Below are positions 50,884 through 59,506 of a stretch of DNA of 64,000 bases, in pieces. This DNA is from Pseudomonadota bacterium (GTDB lineage Bacteria > Pseudomonadota > Gammaproteobacteria > Burkholderiales > Burkholderiaceae_B). Position numbers and translations under genes: made by a program. The notes under the pieces were generated by a model. It was not told the origin of the DNA, searched no databases, and worked only from the letters and a program-made list of their open reading frames with translations. Position 1 is the stretch's first letter. The number at the start of each line of letters is the position of its first letter. Where the stretch lies: assembly GCA_023439305.1 (NCBI GenBank), contig JAEXOO010000042.1:60760-124759 (forward strand), in the 5' to 3' direction.

Positions 50884-52038
50884 TCACGCCGCCTGTTTCA
50901 TCGCCTCCAACCGTGCAGCACGTACGGCATCGCGGATTCGGGACGGATCTTTTTTGTAAGCGGCCGCCACGGCTCCGGCGTCTACACCCGCCATGGCCTG
51001 ACACAAGTGCTCCCAATCCGCCATCGGCACATCTCGCAAACAGCCTGCCGCCGCCAGCAATTCGGCAAAACGGGCCGGTTTTCGCAGGGCATCCGCTTGT
51101 TCCATGGTGGCCAGCGCTGCATCCACCTGCTCACGCGGTCGGGACAAAGCCGGGCTATCCAGTAACAAAAGCAACAGGCGGGCCTGGTCTTTCCATTCAG
51201 ACGGAGCGCGAACCTGAGACGCCACCTGGGCAGGATCACCCGACAGATGACACAAGACCGCGAAGCGTCCCGCCATGGGCAGGCCGCGATCGCAAGCCGC
51301 CTGCACGCGCTCCCCGACCTCATCGGTATAGAGCAGGCCCGGCATGATGCGCTCCAGCGCGCCTACTTGCCTCAAGACCTCAAACATACGTGCCGGACGC
51401 GCCGCCGCCAGCCCTTTGGCCAGTTCCATGTAGACACGCTCAGGCACCAGCTCATCCACTTCGCCTTGCTCGACCAACTCCCGCGCCAAGGCCCAGGTAT
51501 CGTCAGCGACGTCGAACTGCGTAAACCGTGCGGCAAAGCGAGCCAGACGGAGCAAACGCACAGGATCCTCGCTGAACGCCGTGCCCACATGGCGCAGCCG
51601 TCGAGCCTGCAAATCGGCAAAACCGTTCAGAGGATCGTGCAGACGCCCCTGCTTGTCCACCGCCATGGCATTGATGGTCAAGTCACGGCGCCGCAGGTCA
51701 TCCGCCAAGCTCACGTCCGTGCCGGTATAGAACGTAAAGCCTTTGTAGCCTCTCCCGGACTTACGCTCTGTGCGAGCCAGAGCAAACTCTTCCTTGGTGC
51801 GGGGATTCAAGAAAACAGGGAAGTCCCCGCCCACCGGCACAAAGCCGCGCTCGGCTAGGTCTTCAGGACGCGCCCCGACCACAACCCAATCTCGGTCTCC
51901 GGCAGGCAGATCCAGCAAGGCGTCACGCACCGCGCCGCCCACCACGTAAACATCCAACCCGTCCAGCACCGGATCCGGACGGCCCATGATGGCAGCCAGC
52001 GCGGTTTGCTGACGCTCGTCCAATACGAGCTGCGCCAT
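50884..52038 (-). CDS. cca: CCA-adding tRNA nucleotidyltransferase
   Basis: A 384-residue class II nucleotidyltransferase that adds or repairs the 3' CCA end of tRNA. The head motif is VYVVGGAVRDALLDLPAGDRDWVV, with the metal-binding DRD, then RRDLTINAMA and DPVRLLRLARFAARF. It is shorter than E. coli Cca (412) and shows no C-terminal HD phosphohydrolase motif. I kept the ATG at 52038, whose first base overlaps the slt stop; an internal ATG 17 codons later (MGRPDPVLDG) is possible. It is encoded in one unit with slt upstream. Confidence 0.93.
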   Translation of the reverse strand: MAQLVLDERQQTALAAIMGRPDPVLDGLDVYVVGGAVRDALLDLPAGDRDWVVVGARPEDLAERGFVPVGGDFPVFLNPRTKEEFALARTERKSGRGYKGFTFYTGTDVSLADDLRRRDLTINAMAVDKQGRLHDPLNGFADLQARRLRHVGTAFSEDPVRLLRLARFAARFTQFDVADDTWALARELVEQGEVDELVPERVYMELAKGLAAARPARMFEVLRQVGALERIMPGLLYTDEVGERVQAACDRGLPMAGRFAVLCHLSGDPAQVASQVRAPSEWKDQARLLLLLLDSPALSRPREQVDAALATMEQADALRKPARFAELLAAAGCLRDVPMADWEHLCQAMAGVDAGAVAAAYKKDPSRIRDAVRAARLEAMKQAA

Positions 52039-54101
52039 CAGGGCAGAGCCGTCGCGGAGACGCCGCTAGGGCTGATCGCACCCAGTCTGGCCTTCAGCGA
52101 TTGCGGCTGGCCGCTGAACAACATGGAGTAATAGGTCGCATTGGACAACACGTTCTTGACGTACAGACGCGTTTCAGTAAACGGAATGGTTTCCGCAAAG
52201 ATGGCGCCTTCCACCGTGCCGTTCAAGCGCGAGCGCCACTGAATGGGCCGACCCGGGCCGGCGTTATAGCCGGCCGAGGCCAGCACCTGCGAGCCGCCCA
52301 ACTGGCCCAGCACCATGTTCAGATAGTTCGTGCCCAATACCGTATTGACTTCGAATTCATTCACGCGAGCCGGCGAGAAGTCCGCCATGTCGATTTTCTT
52401 GGCCACCCAGCGGGCCGTGGCGGGCATCAATTGCATCAGCCCAGACGCCCCCACGCCCGAACGCGCATCGGTAATGAAGCGCGACTCCTGCCGGATCAGG
52501 CCATAGACCCAGGCCGGATCCAGGTTGATGGATTTGGCCTGCTCGGTGACGCGTCCTTCGAAAGGCGCAATGAAACGCTGGCTGAAATCGATCTCGTTCT
52601 TGGTCAGCAAAGACGTGTTCACGACACGATCATAAATATGCTGCTCACGGGCAAACTCGGCGGCAGCGCGCAATTGGCGATCATTCATGCCGCGCAGTGC
52701 AAAGTTCCACTCCGGCACGGCTTCGGGACGCCAGCCCAGCTTGAACAGCTCGACGGCCCGCAGCAACCCGGCATTAGTGCGCGCGTCCTGCATGTCCTGC
52801 GGAGTCAGCGGCGTAGGCTGGGGAGGCAAAGCCGGCATCAGCCCCAGCTCTTCGGTCGCCAATTGGCCGTAAAAATTCAGGTCGCCCACAATGGACTGGA
52901 ACTGCGCACGCGCCTGCTCCTTGTGACCCAGCGCCTGCTGGGCGCGGGCATGCCAGTACACCCACACAGGCTCGGCGCGCTGCGCCGGGCTCATCTTGTT
53001 GATGGCAGCCGCCACTTGCTTCCAGTTGATGTCGGCTTCACGCAGCTCGGCGCGCACCTGCCAGGCGTGGTTGTAATCGGTCATGGGCGATCGGCCCGAG
53101 CGGCGATACCACTTGGCGGCATCGGTTTCCACGCGCAAGGCGCTGACCAGGCCGAACTGTCCCCAGACCCAATTCAGGTTTTCCTGGGGAATCTTCCCGG
53201 CCCAGGTACGGTCTATGTAAGCGGCGGCCTTCTCGCGGTCGCCGCGGGCCAGCCGCGACAGGGCCAGCGCCACCAGTTCGGGATTGACACTGCCCCGTCC
53301 GGCCTGCTGGTCCAGCCACTTCTGCGGCGACGCCATCAGGGCGGTGTAATCCTTCATCTGGGGGGCCGTGAAAATGATCGCAGCCAGACGGCGGGCCTGC
53401 TCGGGTTTGCCGTTCTCCAGGGCTTCGCGCATCAGGTCGCGGACCTGATGGGTGCTGACAACCTTGCGGGCATACAACTGATCCAGAGCCGACCAGCAGG
53501 CGCGGCTGGGGGCAAACGAATCCAGCAGATCGGTGACGTTGACGCCGTCGCCCGCCACATTCTGCGCCAGGGCCACCGAGCACTTCACCATGGACGTCGG
53601 CGCTTCCACAGGCCACAGATCGCGCACCAGCTTGTAATTGCCAGCACGCGCAGCCGCCACAATCCAGTCGGATTTCAGGCGGTTGGCCAGGTATTCGTCT
53701 TGATTGCCGGCCAGAAACAGGCGCACCTGCTCATCAGGCACAGGTTGGGAGTCGTCCTGCAGGATGCGGCGCAAACGCCAGTATTCGGCATAAGAGCCCA
53801 GGATCGGATCGGCAGCAGCAACAGGAGCCAGGGCATCCAGTGCCGTCCAGCGCTTGGCATTGACGGCATCGCGGGAGTCGATCAAGGCCTGACGCGCCAC
53901 AGGCGGCACCGCCGGCAGGCTATCCCAGCGACGCGCCGCTTCTTTGGCCGGCTGCACGGCGGGCGCAGCCAGGGCGAGCTGCTGAACCGGGGCAGCAGTA
54001 TTGGCCTGGGCCTGCGGGGGCTCGGCGCCGGCACAGCCCGCGAGGACTGCGGTCATCAGCAACAAGGGGCTCAGCGAAGGGCGCTGGAAAGCAGGCGGCA
54101 T
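52038..54101 (-). CDS. slt: Soluble lytic murein transglycosylase (Slt), lipoprotein form
   Basis: A 687-residue peptidoglycan lyase producing 1,6-anhydro-muropeptides. The start at 54101 gives a lipoprotein signal (SLSPLLLMTAVLAGCAG, Cys about 23); an ATG at 54146 would add 15 residues. The helical superhelix ('doughnut') fills about 60-480, and the catalytic lysozyme-like domain shows the active Glu in LIRQESRFITDARSG, then GASGLMQLMPATARW and ASAGYNAGPGRPIQW. E. coli Slt is 645 and periplasmic; here the lipid anchor is predicted to hold it at a membrane. It is divergent from the cyclo-ligase gene. Confidence 0.93.
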   Translation of the reverse strand: MPPAFQRPSLSPLLLMTAVLAGCAGAEPPQAQANTAAPVQQLALAAPAVQPAKEAARRWDSLPAVPPVARQALIDSRDAVNAKRWTALDALAPVAAADPILGSYAEYWRLRRILQDDSQPVPDEQVRLFLAGNQDEYLANRLKSDWIVAAARAGNYKLVRDLWPVEAPTSMVKCSVALAQNVAGDGVNVTDLLDSFAPSRACWSALDQLYARKVVSTHQVRDLMREALENGKPEQARRLAAIIFTAPQMKDYTALMASPQKWLDQQAGRGSVNPELVALALSRLARGDREKAAAYIDRTWAGKIPQENLNWVWGQFGLVSALRVETDAAKWYRRSGRSPMTDYNHAWQVRAELREADINWKQVAAAINKMSPAQRAEPVWVYWHARAQQALGHKEQARAQFQSIVGDLNFYGQLATEELGLMPALPPQPTPLTPQDMQDARTNAGLLRAVELFKLGWRPEAVPEWNFALRGMNDRQLRAAAEFAREQHIYDRVVNTSLLTKNEIDFSQRFIAPFEGRVTEQAKSINLDPAWVYGLIRQESRFITDARSGVGASGLMQLMPATARWVAKKIDMADFSPARVNEFEVNTVLGTNYLNMVLGQLGGSQVLASAGYNAGPGRPIQWRSRLNGTVEGAIFAETIPFTETRLYVKNVLSNATYYSMLFSGQPQSLKARLGAISPSGVSATALP

Positions 54102-54171
54102 GCCCCAGCCACGTGTTTTCTGGTACTTTAGCTGATTGATACCCATAGTGACGGCCTTTAAAAAATCACCC

Positions 54172-54801
54172 ATGATTCAGAACGTAGAGCATAACGCAGT
54201 CGCCCTGCGCACGCGACTAAAAGACCTGCGTGCCGGTCAGCCCTCCATCGACACCAACCGGGGCGGGCTGCTGATCCGGGGCCGCCTGTTCACCTGGCTG
54301 GCGACCAATCGCACACGCCTGCGCCAGCAGGGCCGTCCCGAACCCAAGACCATTGCCGCGTTTTGGCCCGTGCAGGGCGAACCGGATCTGCGTCCCCTGC
54401 TGTCTCAGTGGGTAGAAGAAGAAGGCCTGAATATCTGCCTGCCGGTCGTCGAACAGGCCGATGCGCCACTGGCCTTCTATGAATGGACACCGGACACACC
54501 CATGGAAAAGGGCCGCTACGACATCGAAATCCCGGTTTCCAAAAAATCCGCGCTGCCGGACATCGTCCTGGTTCCCACCCTGGGCTACACGCGCCAGGGC
54601 GACCGCATAGGCTACGGCAAAGGCTATTACGACCGTACGCTCGCCGGCCTGAAAGCACAAGGCCATGCCTTTACCAGCGTGGGCATCGCCTGGGCCGTAG
54701 GCGATCTGTCCGGCACGAACTATCAACCCGCAGCGCACGACCAGCGCCTGGACACCATCCTGACCGACAAAGGCTGGGCCGTACCGGCGCCCGAACTGTA
54801 A
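54172..54801 (+). CDS. 5-formyltetrahydrofolate cyclo-ligase
   Basis: A 209-residue ATP-dependent enzyme returning 5-formyl-THF to the folate pool as 5,10-methenyl-THF. The family signature is GYGKGYYDRTLAGL (about 143-156), following DIVLVPTLGYTRQGDRIG; the N-terminal RTRLKDLRAG segment with a later Arg binds phosphates. I chose the ATG at 54172, a good family length, although it lacks a Shine-Dalgarno. A bidirectional terminator separates it from convergent metF, another folate enzyme. Confidence 0.9.
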   Translation: MIQNVEHNAVALRTRLKDLRAGQPSIDTNRGGLLIRGRLFTWLATNRTRLRQQGRPEPKTIAAFWPVQGEPDLRPLLSQWVEEEGLNICLPVVEQADAPLAFYEWTPDTPMEKGRYDIEIPVSKKSALPDIVLVPTLGYTRQGDRIGYGKGYYDRTLAGLKAQGHAFTSVGIAWAVGDLSGTNYQPAAHDQRLDTILTDKGWAVPAPEL

Positions 54802-54840
54802 GCCTTAGGTCCGAACTGACGTTTCCAGCAAGAAACGTAA

Positions 54841-54874
54841 AAAAACCCGCCGGATTCGCACCCGGCGGGTTTTT
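54841..54874. terminator. Bidirectional terminator between the cyclo-ligase gene and metF
   Basis: Arms AAACCCGCCGG/CCGGCGGGTTT with an 8-base loop; T-runs on both strands. Confidence 0.88.
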
Positions 54875-54895
54875 CACACCTAAGGCCGACGCTGA

Positions 54896-55735
54896 TCAGC
54901 GCCAGTTCAAGTTGGGCACGATGGCCATGCTGGCATCCGCCCCATTGAGGGTGTACAGATGCAAGCCGGGTGCTCCGCCGTCCAGCAGATCCTGGCACAG
55001 GCGCGAGATTACGTCGATGCCGAAGGAACGGATGGATGCGCGATCGTCGCCGAAATCGGCCAGCCGCAGGCGTATCCAGCGCGGCACTTCCGCGCCGCAC
55101 ATGGTAGAGAAACGCAGCAACTGGGCCGAGTTGGTGATGGGCATGATCCCGGGGATGATGGGCACCGTGACCCCCTTGGCCTGGGCGCGTTCCACAAAAC
55201 TGAAGTACGCATCCGGGTTGAAGAAGTACTGGGTGATCGCCCCGTGGGCGCCCGCCTTCACTTTGGTCACGAAATGCGTCAAGTCGTCCTCGAAGCCGGT
55301 AGCTTGAGGATGCATTTCGGGATAAGCAGCCACTTCGACATGGAAATGGTCCTGGTAGCGTTCACGGATGAACGCCACCAGATCGCTGGCGTAGCGCAGT
55401 TCGCCGGCGCCGCCGCCCATACCCGAAGGCAGATCGCCGCGCAGAGCCACGATGCGCCGTATGCCCTGCTGACGATAGCTGTCCAGCAGCTCGCCCAGTT
55501 GTTCGCGATTGGCGCCGATGCAAGACAGGTGCGGGGCGACATCAAAGCCCTGCTTCTGCAACAGTTCCACAGCGCCCACCGTGCCGGCGCGTGTGGAGCC
55601 GCCAGCGCCGAAAGTAACACTGACGTAGGCCGGATTCAGGCCGATCAGGGTTTTGGCCGAGCGCACGAGCTTTTCCTGCGCCTCGCTGTCGCGCGGCGGG
55701 AAAAACTCGAGACTCAAGGTTTGCTTAAGTGTCAT
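54896..55735 (-). CDS. metF: Methylenetetrahydrofolate reductase
   Basis: A 279-residue flavoprotein reducing 5,10-methylene-THF to 5-methyl-THF, the methyl donor for methionine. The text SLEFFPPRDSEAQEKL at the N-terminus carries the catalytic Glu; YVSVTFGAGGSTRAGT, VALRGDLPSGMG and TQYFFNPDAYFSFV are typical. It overlaps the 4-TM protein by 4 bp (ATGA), so it ends the ahcY-(4-TM)-metF operon under the SAH riboswitch: when homocysteine precursors rise, methyl-folate supply rises with them. Confidence 0.96.
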   Translation of the reverse strand: MTLKQTLSLEFFPPRDSEAQEKLVRSAKTLIGLNPAYVSVTFGAGGSTRAGTVGAVELLQKQGFDVAPHLSCIGANREQLGELLDSYRQQGIRRIVALRGDLPSGMGGGAGELRYASDLVAFIRERYQDHFHVEVAAYPEMHPQATGFEDDLTHFVTKVKAGAHGAITQYFFNPDAYFSFVERAQAKGVTVPIIPGIMPITNSAQLLRFSTMCGAEVPRWIRLRLADFGDDRASIRSFGIDVISRLCQDLLDGGAPGLHLYTLNGADASMAIVPNLNWR

Positions 55736-56070
55736 TTAACCAACAATCCAGACAGCAGCCCGGAGATCAGGCTGTAAACAAAAGCCCCGATGACCGCCCA
55801 CCAGAATCCGTTGACCTGGAAGCCTTTGAGGATGGAGCCGGCGAACCAGAACACCAGCGCATTGAGCACCAGCAGGAACAATCCCAGAGTCACGATGGTG
55901 ATGGGCAGCGTCAGCAGCACCAGCACAGGCTTGACCAGCGTATTGAGCAAGCCAAGCACGAGCGCGGCGATAAGCGCCGAGCCAAAGGACGCCACGGTGA
56001 TGCCGGGCAGGATATAGGCGACAACCAGCAGGGCGACAGCGTTCAGGATCCAGACGAGTAGCAAGGTCAT
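55732..56070 (-). CDS. 4-TM membrane protein (PF04020, phage holin superfamily IV-like)
   Basis: A 112-residue protein with four hydrophobic helices. The text LPGITVASFGSALIAALVLGLLNTLVKPVLVLLTLPI is the family hallmark (LPG...A..A...GLLN...KP). The family name comes from phage-like members, but the genes are common in bacterial chromosomes and the role is unknown. Here it sits 45 bp after ahcY and overlaps metF by 4 bp, in the SAH-controlled operon, so a role connected with the methyl cycle or simple co-expression is inferred. Confidence 0.9.
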   Translation of the reverse strand: MTLLLVWILNAVALLVVAYILPGITVASFGSALIAALVLGLLNTLVKPVLVLLTLPITIVTLGLFLLVLNALVFWFAGSILKGFQVNGFWWAVIGAFVYSLISGLLSGLLVK

Positions 56071-56115
56071 GATAGGACTCCAAAAAACGGCGTACGAAGA
56101 CGCGCGGGCGTAGGC

Positions 56116-57513
56116 TTAGTAGCGGTAGTGACCGGGCTTGAAGGGGCCCTGCACCGGCACGCTGATGTAATCCGCCTGCTCCTGGGACAGCGTGGTCAGG
56201 TTCACACCCAGTTTCTTCAGGTGCAGACGAGCCACTTTTTCGTCCAGGTGCTTAGGCAGTACATATACTTTACCTGTTTCGTAGGCTTCGCCGCGCGTGA
56301 ACAGCTCGATCTGGGCGATGGTCTGGTTGGTGAACGATGCAGACATCACGAACGAAGGGTGGCCGGTGGCGCAGCCCAGGTTCACCAGGCGGCCCTGGGC
56401 CAGCAGAATGATGCGCTTGCCGTCGGGGAAGATCACGTGGTCCACCTGGGGCTTGATCTCTTCCCATTCCAGGTCTTCGACTGAGGCCACATCGATTTCA
56501 TTGTCAAAGTGACCGATATTGCAAACGATGGCCTGATCTTTCATGCGTTCCATATGGGAACGGTTGATGACGTGGTAGTTGCCGGTGGCGGTGACGAAAA
56601 TATCGGCCTTGTCGGCAGCTTCTTCCATGGTGACCACGCGGTAGCCTTCCATGGAGGCCTGCAGGGCGCAGATCGGATCGATTTCGGTTACCCACACCTG
56701 GGCGCGCAAAGCGGCCAGGGCCTGGGCGCAACCCTTGCCCACGTCACCGAAACCGGCCACCACGGCGATCTTGCCGGCGACCATCACGTCGGTGGCGCGC
56801 TTGATGCCGTCCACCAGGGATTCGCGGCAGCCATACAGATTGTCGAACTTGGACTTGGTAACCGAGTCGTTGACGTTGATGGCGGCGAAAGCCAGCTCTC
56901 CCTTCTGGGACATCTGGTACAGGCGGTGCACCCCCGTCGTGGTTTCTTCAGTCACGCCCTGGATCTGGGCCAGACGCGTGGAGTACCAGGTCTTGTCGGT
57001 TTCCAGGCGGGCGCGGATGGAGGCGAACAGCACACGCTCTTCTTCGCTGCCAGGCTTGTCCAGCACGGACAGGTCTTGCTCGGCGCGGGCGCCCAGGTGC
57101 AACAGCAAGGTAGCGTCGCCGCCATCGTCCAGAATCATATTGGCCTGCTCGCCGGGCCAATTGAAGATTTCATGGGTGTACTGCCAGTATTCTTCCAGCG
57201 ATTCGCCCTTGACGGCGAACACAGGGGTGCCGGTCGCAGCAATGGCGGCGGCGGCATGGTCCTGGGTGGAGAAAATATTGCAGGAAGCCCAGCGCACTTC
57301 GGCGCCCAGGGCTTTCAGGGTTTCGATCAGCACGCCGGTCTGGATGGTCATGTGCAGGCTGCCAGCGATGCGGGCGCCCTTCAGGGGCTGGGCAGCGGCG
57401 AATTCCTCGCGGGTGGCCATCAGGCCGGGCATTTCGGTTTCGGCAATGGCCAGTTCGCGGCGACCCCAGTCGGCCAGGGAAATGTCGGCGATTTTGTAAT
57501 CAGAAAAAGTCAC
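56116..57513 (-). CDS. ahcY: S-adenosylhomocysteinase
   Basis: A 465-residue NAD-dependent enzyme that splits SAH to adenosine and homocysteine, removing the product that inhibits methyltransferases. The start is GTG at 57513, with GGAG eight bases upstream. Markers: AGSLHMTIQTGVLIETL, NVNDSVTKSKFDNLYGC (active-site Lys), the NAD loop VVAGFGDVGKGCAQAL, and the C-terminal PFKPGHYRY with the NAD-contacting Lys/Tyr. The gene is preceded by an SAH riboswitch and heads an operon with the 4-TM protein and metF. Confidence 0.97.
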   Translation of the reverse strand: MTFSDYKIADISLADWGRRELAIAETEMPGLMATREEFAAAQPLKGARIAGSLHMTIQTGVLIETLKALGAEVRWASCNIFSTQDHAAAAIAATGTPVFAVKGESLEEYWQYTHEIFNWPGEQANMILDDGGDATLLLHLGARAEQDLSVLDKPGSEEERVLFASIRARLETDKTWYSTRLAQIQGVTEETTTGVHRLYQMSQKGELAFAAINVNDSVTKSKFDNLYGCRESLVDGIKRATDVMVAGKIAVVAGFGDVGKGCAQALAALRAQVWVTEIDPICALQASMEGYRVVTMEEAADKADIFVTATGNYHVINRSHMERMKDQAIVCNIGHFDNEIDVASVEDLEWEEIKPQVDHVIFPDGKRIILLAQGRLVNLGCATGHPSFVMSASFTNQTIAQIELFTRGEAYETGKVYVLPKHLDEKVARLHLKKLGVNLTTLSQEQADYISVPVQGPFKPGHYRY

Positions 57514-57587
57514 AGCAGGGCTCCGTAATACGGCACGCAGACTGCGACGCGAGCGATGCGGCTCGCCAGCAGCCTGCCGTGCAGGTC

Positions 57588-57680
57588 GTGGCGAGCGTCG
57601 TTCTTGAGGGCGGCGATGCACCCATCCATGGTCCGAGCCTGGCAAGACGCTGAAGGCCTTGTCGCAACGCTCCTCGGGCA
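57588..57680 (-). promoter_or_regulatory. SAH riboswitch in front of ahcY
   Basis: The minus strand has the conserved opening CCGAGGAGCGTTGC (near 57679), the internal AGGCTCGG and the closing AACGACGCTCGC (near 57591), which pairs with GAGCGTT of the opening as P1. This is the layout of the S-adenosylhomocysteine riboswitch known before ahcY in betaproteobacteria. The ligand switches expression on. About 75 bp separate it from the ahcY GTG. Confidence 0.9.
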
Positions 57681-57698
57681 TGGGGAATAATGCGGGTA

Positions 57699-57704
57699 AT
57701 TGTA
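57699..57704 (-). promoter_or_regulatory. Candidate -10 element of the ahcY transcript
   Basis: TACAAT on the minus strand (complement of 57699-57704), about 20 bp upstream of the riboswitch; the -35 is weak. The predicted start near 57692 would leave a short 5' extension before the aptamer. Confidence 0.45.
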
Positions 57705-57745
57705 CTCGTTTGCGCTGGCTTGGGAAGCGGACGCAAAGGGGAAAA

Positions 57746-58000
57746 TCAATATTTGTTGCGGCGCGGATAGCCCTGGGCAGTAATGCGATCCCAGACCAGG
57801 TCTTTTTCGTCCTGAGCCATGAAGACCCAGTTGGCCACTTCCATGGCGGTGCGCCCGCAGCCCCGGCAGATATCGTCATACAGCGTGGAACAAACCGCCA
57901 CGCAAGGCGAATCCCGACGCGTGACGCGATGGTCTTCGTCGGCAGTAGGCAGGGAGGAATTCAGGGTGCTCATGGACGAAATAATAGCATCGTCCGCCAT
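57746..58000 (-). CDS. DUF1289-domain small protein
   Basis: An 84-residue (or 75-residue, if the ATG at 57973 is used) protein. The domain is marked by DSPCVAVCSTLYDDICRGCGRTAMEVANW, with four cysteines in C-x3-C...C-x2-C arrangement suggesting metal binding. The function is unknown. AAGGA lies upstream of the first ATG. It is between the metK terminator and the ahcY promoter, on the same strand as both. Confidence 0.85.
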   Translation of the reverse strand: MADDAIISSMSTLNSSLPTADEDHRVTRRDSPCVAVCSTLYDDICRGCGRTAMEVANWVFMAQDEKDLVWDRITAQGYPRRNKY

Positions 58001-58058
58001 CCCTGACCGTCCTTAACCCTGCTGTCGGCAGGCTTGTGGCAGATAGGCAGCAAACAAG

Positions 58059-58086
58059 AAAAAAGCTGCCTGAGGCAGCTTTTTTC
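58059..58086 (-). terminator. Intrinsic terminator of metK
   Basis: Arms AAAAGCTGCC/GGCAGCTTTT with a 3-base loop; six T on each strand. It is 17 bp after the metK stop. Confidence 0.9.
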
Positions 58087-58102
58087 CTTAATCAACAGCC
58101 CC

Positions 58103-59266
58103 TTAGACCGCGTGACGAAGAGCCTGGGCCTTGTCGGTGGCTTCCCAGCTGAACTCGGGTTCGCTGCGGCCGAAATGGCCGTAAGCCGCCGTCTTGGTAT
58201 AGATGGGGCGCTGCAAATCGAGCATCTCGATGATGCCGCGCGGACGCAGATCGAAATGCGTGCGCACCAGCTTGGCCAGCTCGGTGTCGGACACCACGCC
58301 GGTGCCTTCGGTGTAGATGGTGATGTTGATGGGTTCGGCCACGCCGATGGCGTAACTGAGCTGCACCTGGCACTGGCGCGCCAGGCCGGCCGCCACGATG
58401 TTCTTGGCCACATAGCGCGCCGCGTAGGCCGCCGAACGGTCCACCTTGGACGGATCCTTGCCAGAGAACGCACCGCCGCCGTGCGGGCATGCGCCGCCGT
58501 AAGTATCTACGATGATCTTGCGGCCGGTCAGGCCGCAGTCGCCTTGCGGGCCGCCAATGACGAACTTGCCAGTGGGGTTCACCAAGAAACGAGTCTTGTC
58601 CGACAGCAGGTCTTCGGGAATGCAAGGACGGATGATGTGCTCGATGACGGCTTCGCGGATGTCTTCCTGGGACATTTCAGGCGCGTGCTGGGTGGACAGC
58701 ACCACGGTGTCCACTTCCACGGGGCGGCCGTCCACATAGCGGAAGGTGACCTGGGACTTGGCATCCGGACGCAACCAGGCCAGGCGGCCGTCCTTGCGCA
58801 GCTCGCTCTGGCGCTGCACCAGGCGGTGAGCGTACCAGATCGGCGCGGGCATCAGGTCCGGGGTTTCATCGCAGGCGTAGCCGAACATCAGGCCCTGGTC
58901 GCCAGCGCCCTGATTCAGGATTTCTTCGGGGCTGCGGTCCACGCCCTGAGCGATGTCGGGCGACTGCTTGTCGTAGGCCACCAGCACGGCGCAGGACTTG
59001 TAATCAATGCCGTAATCACCGTTGTCGTAGCCAATGCGCTTGATCGTGTCACGCGCCACCTGGATGTAATCCACATTGGCGTGCGTGGTGATCTCGCCGG
59101 CCAGCACGACCAGGCCAGTATTGCACAGCGTCTCGGCAGCCACGCGGGCCTGCGGGTCCTGTTCGAAAATAGCGTCCAGGATGGCGTCGGAAATCTGGTC
59201 GGCGACCTTATCGGGGTGGCCTTCAGAGACGGATTCGGAGGTAAAGAGGAAATCGTTGTTGTCCAC
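58103..59266 (-). CDS. metK: S-adenosylmethionine synthetase
   Basis: A 387-residue enzyme forming SAM from ATP and methionine. Signatures: FTSESVSEGHPDKVADQISDAILD (ATP and Mg site), QGLMFGYACDETP, the P-loop GGAFSGKDPSKVDRSAAYAARYVAKN, and the Asp/Lys network through the chain. The start is a GTG at 59266 with AAGGA nine bases upstream; that ribosome-binding site lies in a small hairpin of a structured leader. With ahcY and metF close by, the window holds most of the methyl cycle except a methionine synthase. Confidence 0.97.
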   Translation of the reverse strand: MDNNDFLFTSESVSEGHPDKVADQISDAILDAIFEQDPQARVAAETLCNTGLVVLAGEITTHANVDYIQVARDTIKRIGYDNGDYGIDYKSCAVLVAYDKQSPDIAQGVDRSPEEILNQGAGDQGLMFGYACDETPDLMPAPIWYAHRLVQRQSELRKDGRLAWLRPDAKSQVTFRYVDGRPVEVDTVVLSTQHAPEMSQEDIREAVIEHIIRPCIPEDLLSDKTRFLVNPTGKFVIGGPQGDCGLTGRKIIVDTYGGACPHGGGAFSGKDPSKVDRSAAYAARYVAKNIVAAGLARQCQVQLSYAIGVAEPINITIYTEGTGVVSDTELAKLVRTHFDLRPRGIIEMLDLQRPIYTKTAAYGHFGRSEPEFSWEATDKAQALRHAV

Positions 59267-59275
59267 AGCGGCGCT

Positions 59276-59331
59276 TCCTTGGGTAAGGGCTGAAAATCAG
59301 CACGAGGTTGAACAAACTGCGTTGCACCTCG
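59276..59331 (-). promoter_or_regulatory. Structured metK leader with sequestered Shine-Dalgarno
   Basis: On the minus strand, in order: CGAGGT...ACCTCG (59331-59303, 17-base loop), GCTGA-TTT-TCAGC (59301-59289) and CCTT-ACCC-AAGG (59288-59277). The last stem contains the AAGGA ribosome-binding site. The closest known sensors (SAM or SAH classes) do not match the text that I can recall. It may be a translational switch; the rest of the 240 bp gap to 59506 holds a TATAAA -10-like box and the palindrome GAACGG-TCAGG-CCGTTC (59387-59403). Confidence 0.5.
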
Positions 59332-59506
59332 GAGCCAGCGATGTGGATACGATAGACGGGGCGCGACGCTTTAGCGGTTTATAGTTGAACGGTCAGGCCG
59401 TTCTATCGCTCCGCAAGTTGTCGTTTAACTCAGCGATACAATCCATTTTAAGCGAAAATACACAATTGTTTCAGCAAAACCTACTTTTCATAGGATTGTC
59501 CGGCCC

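Noticed and set aside
55732..56070. Phage lysis holin function for the 4-TM protein
   Set aside because: The family label suggests it, but there is no endolysin or phage gene, and the gene is embedded in a metabolic operon.
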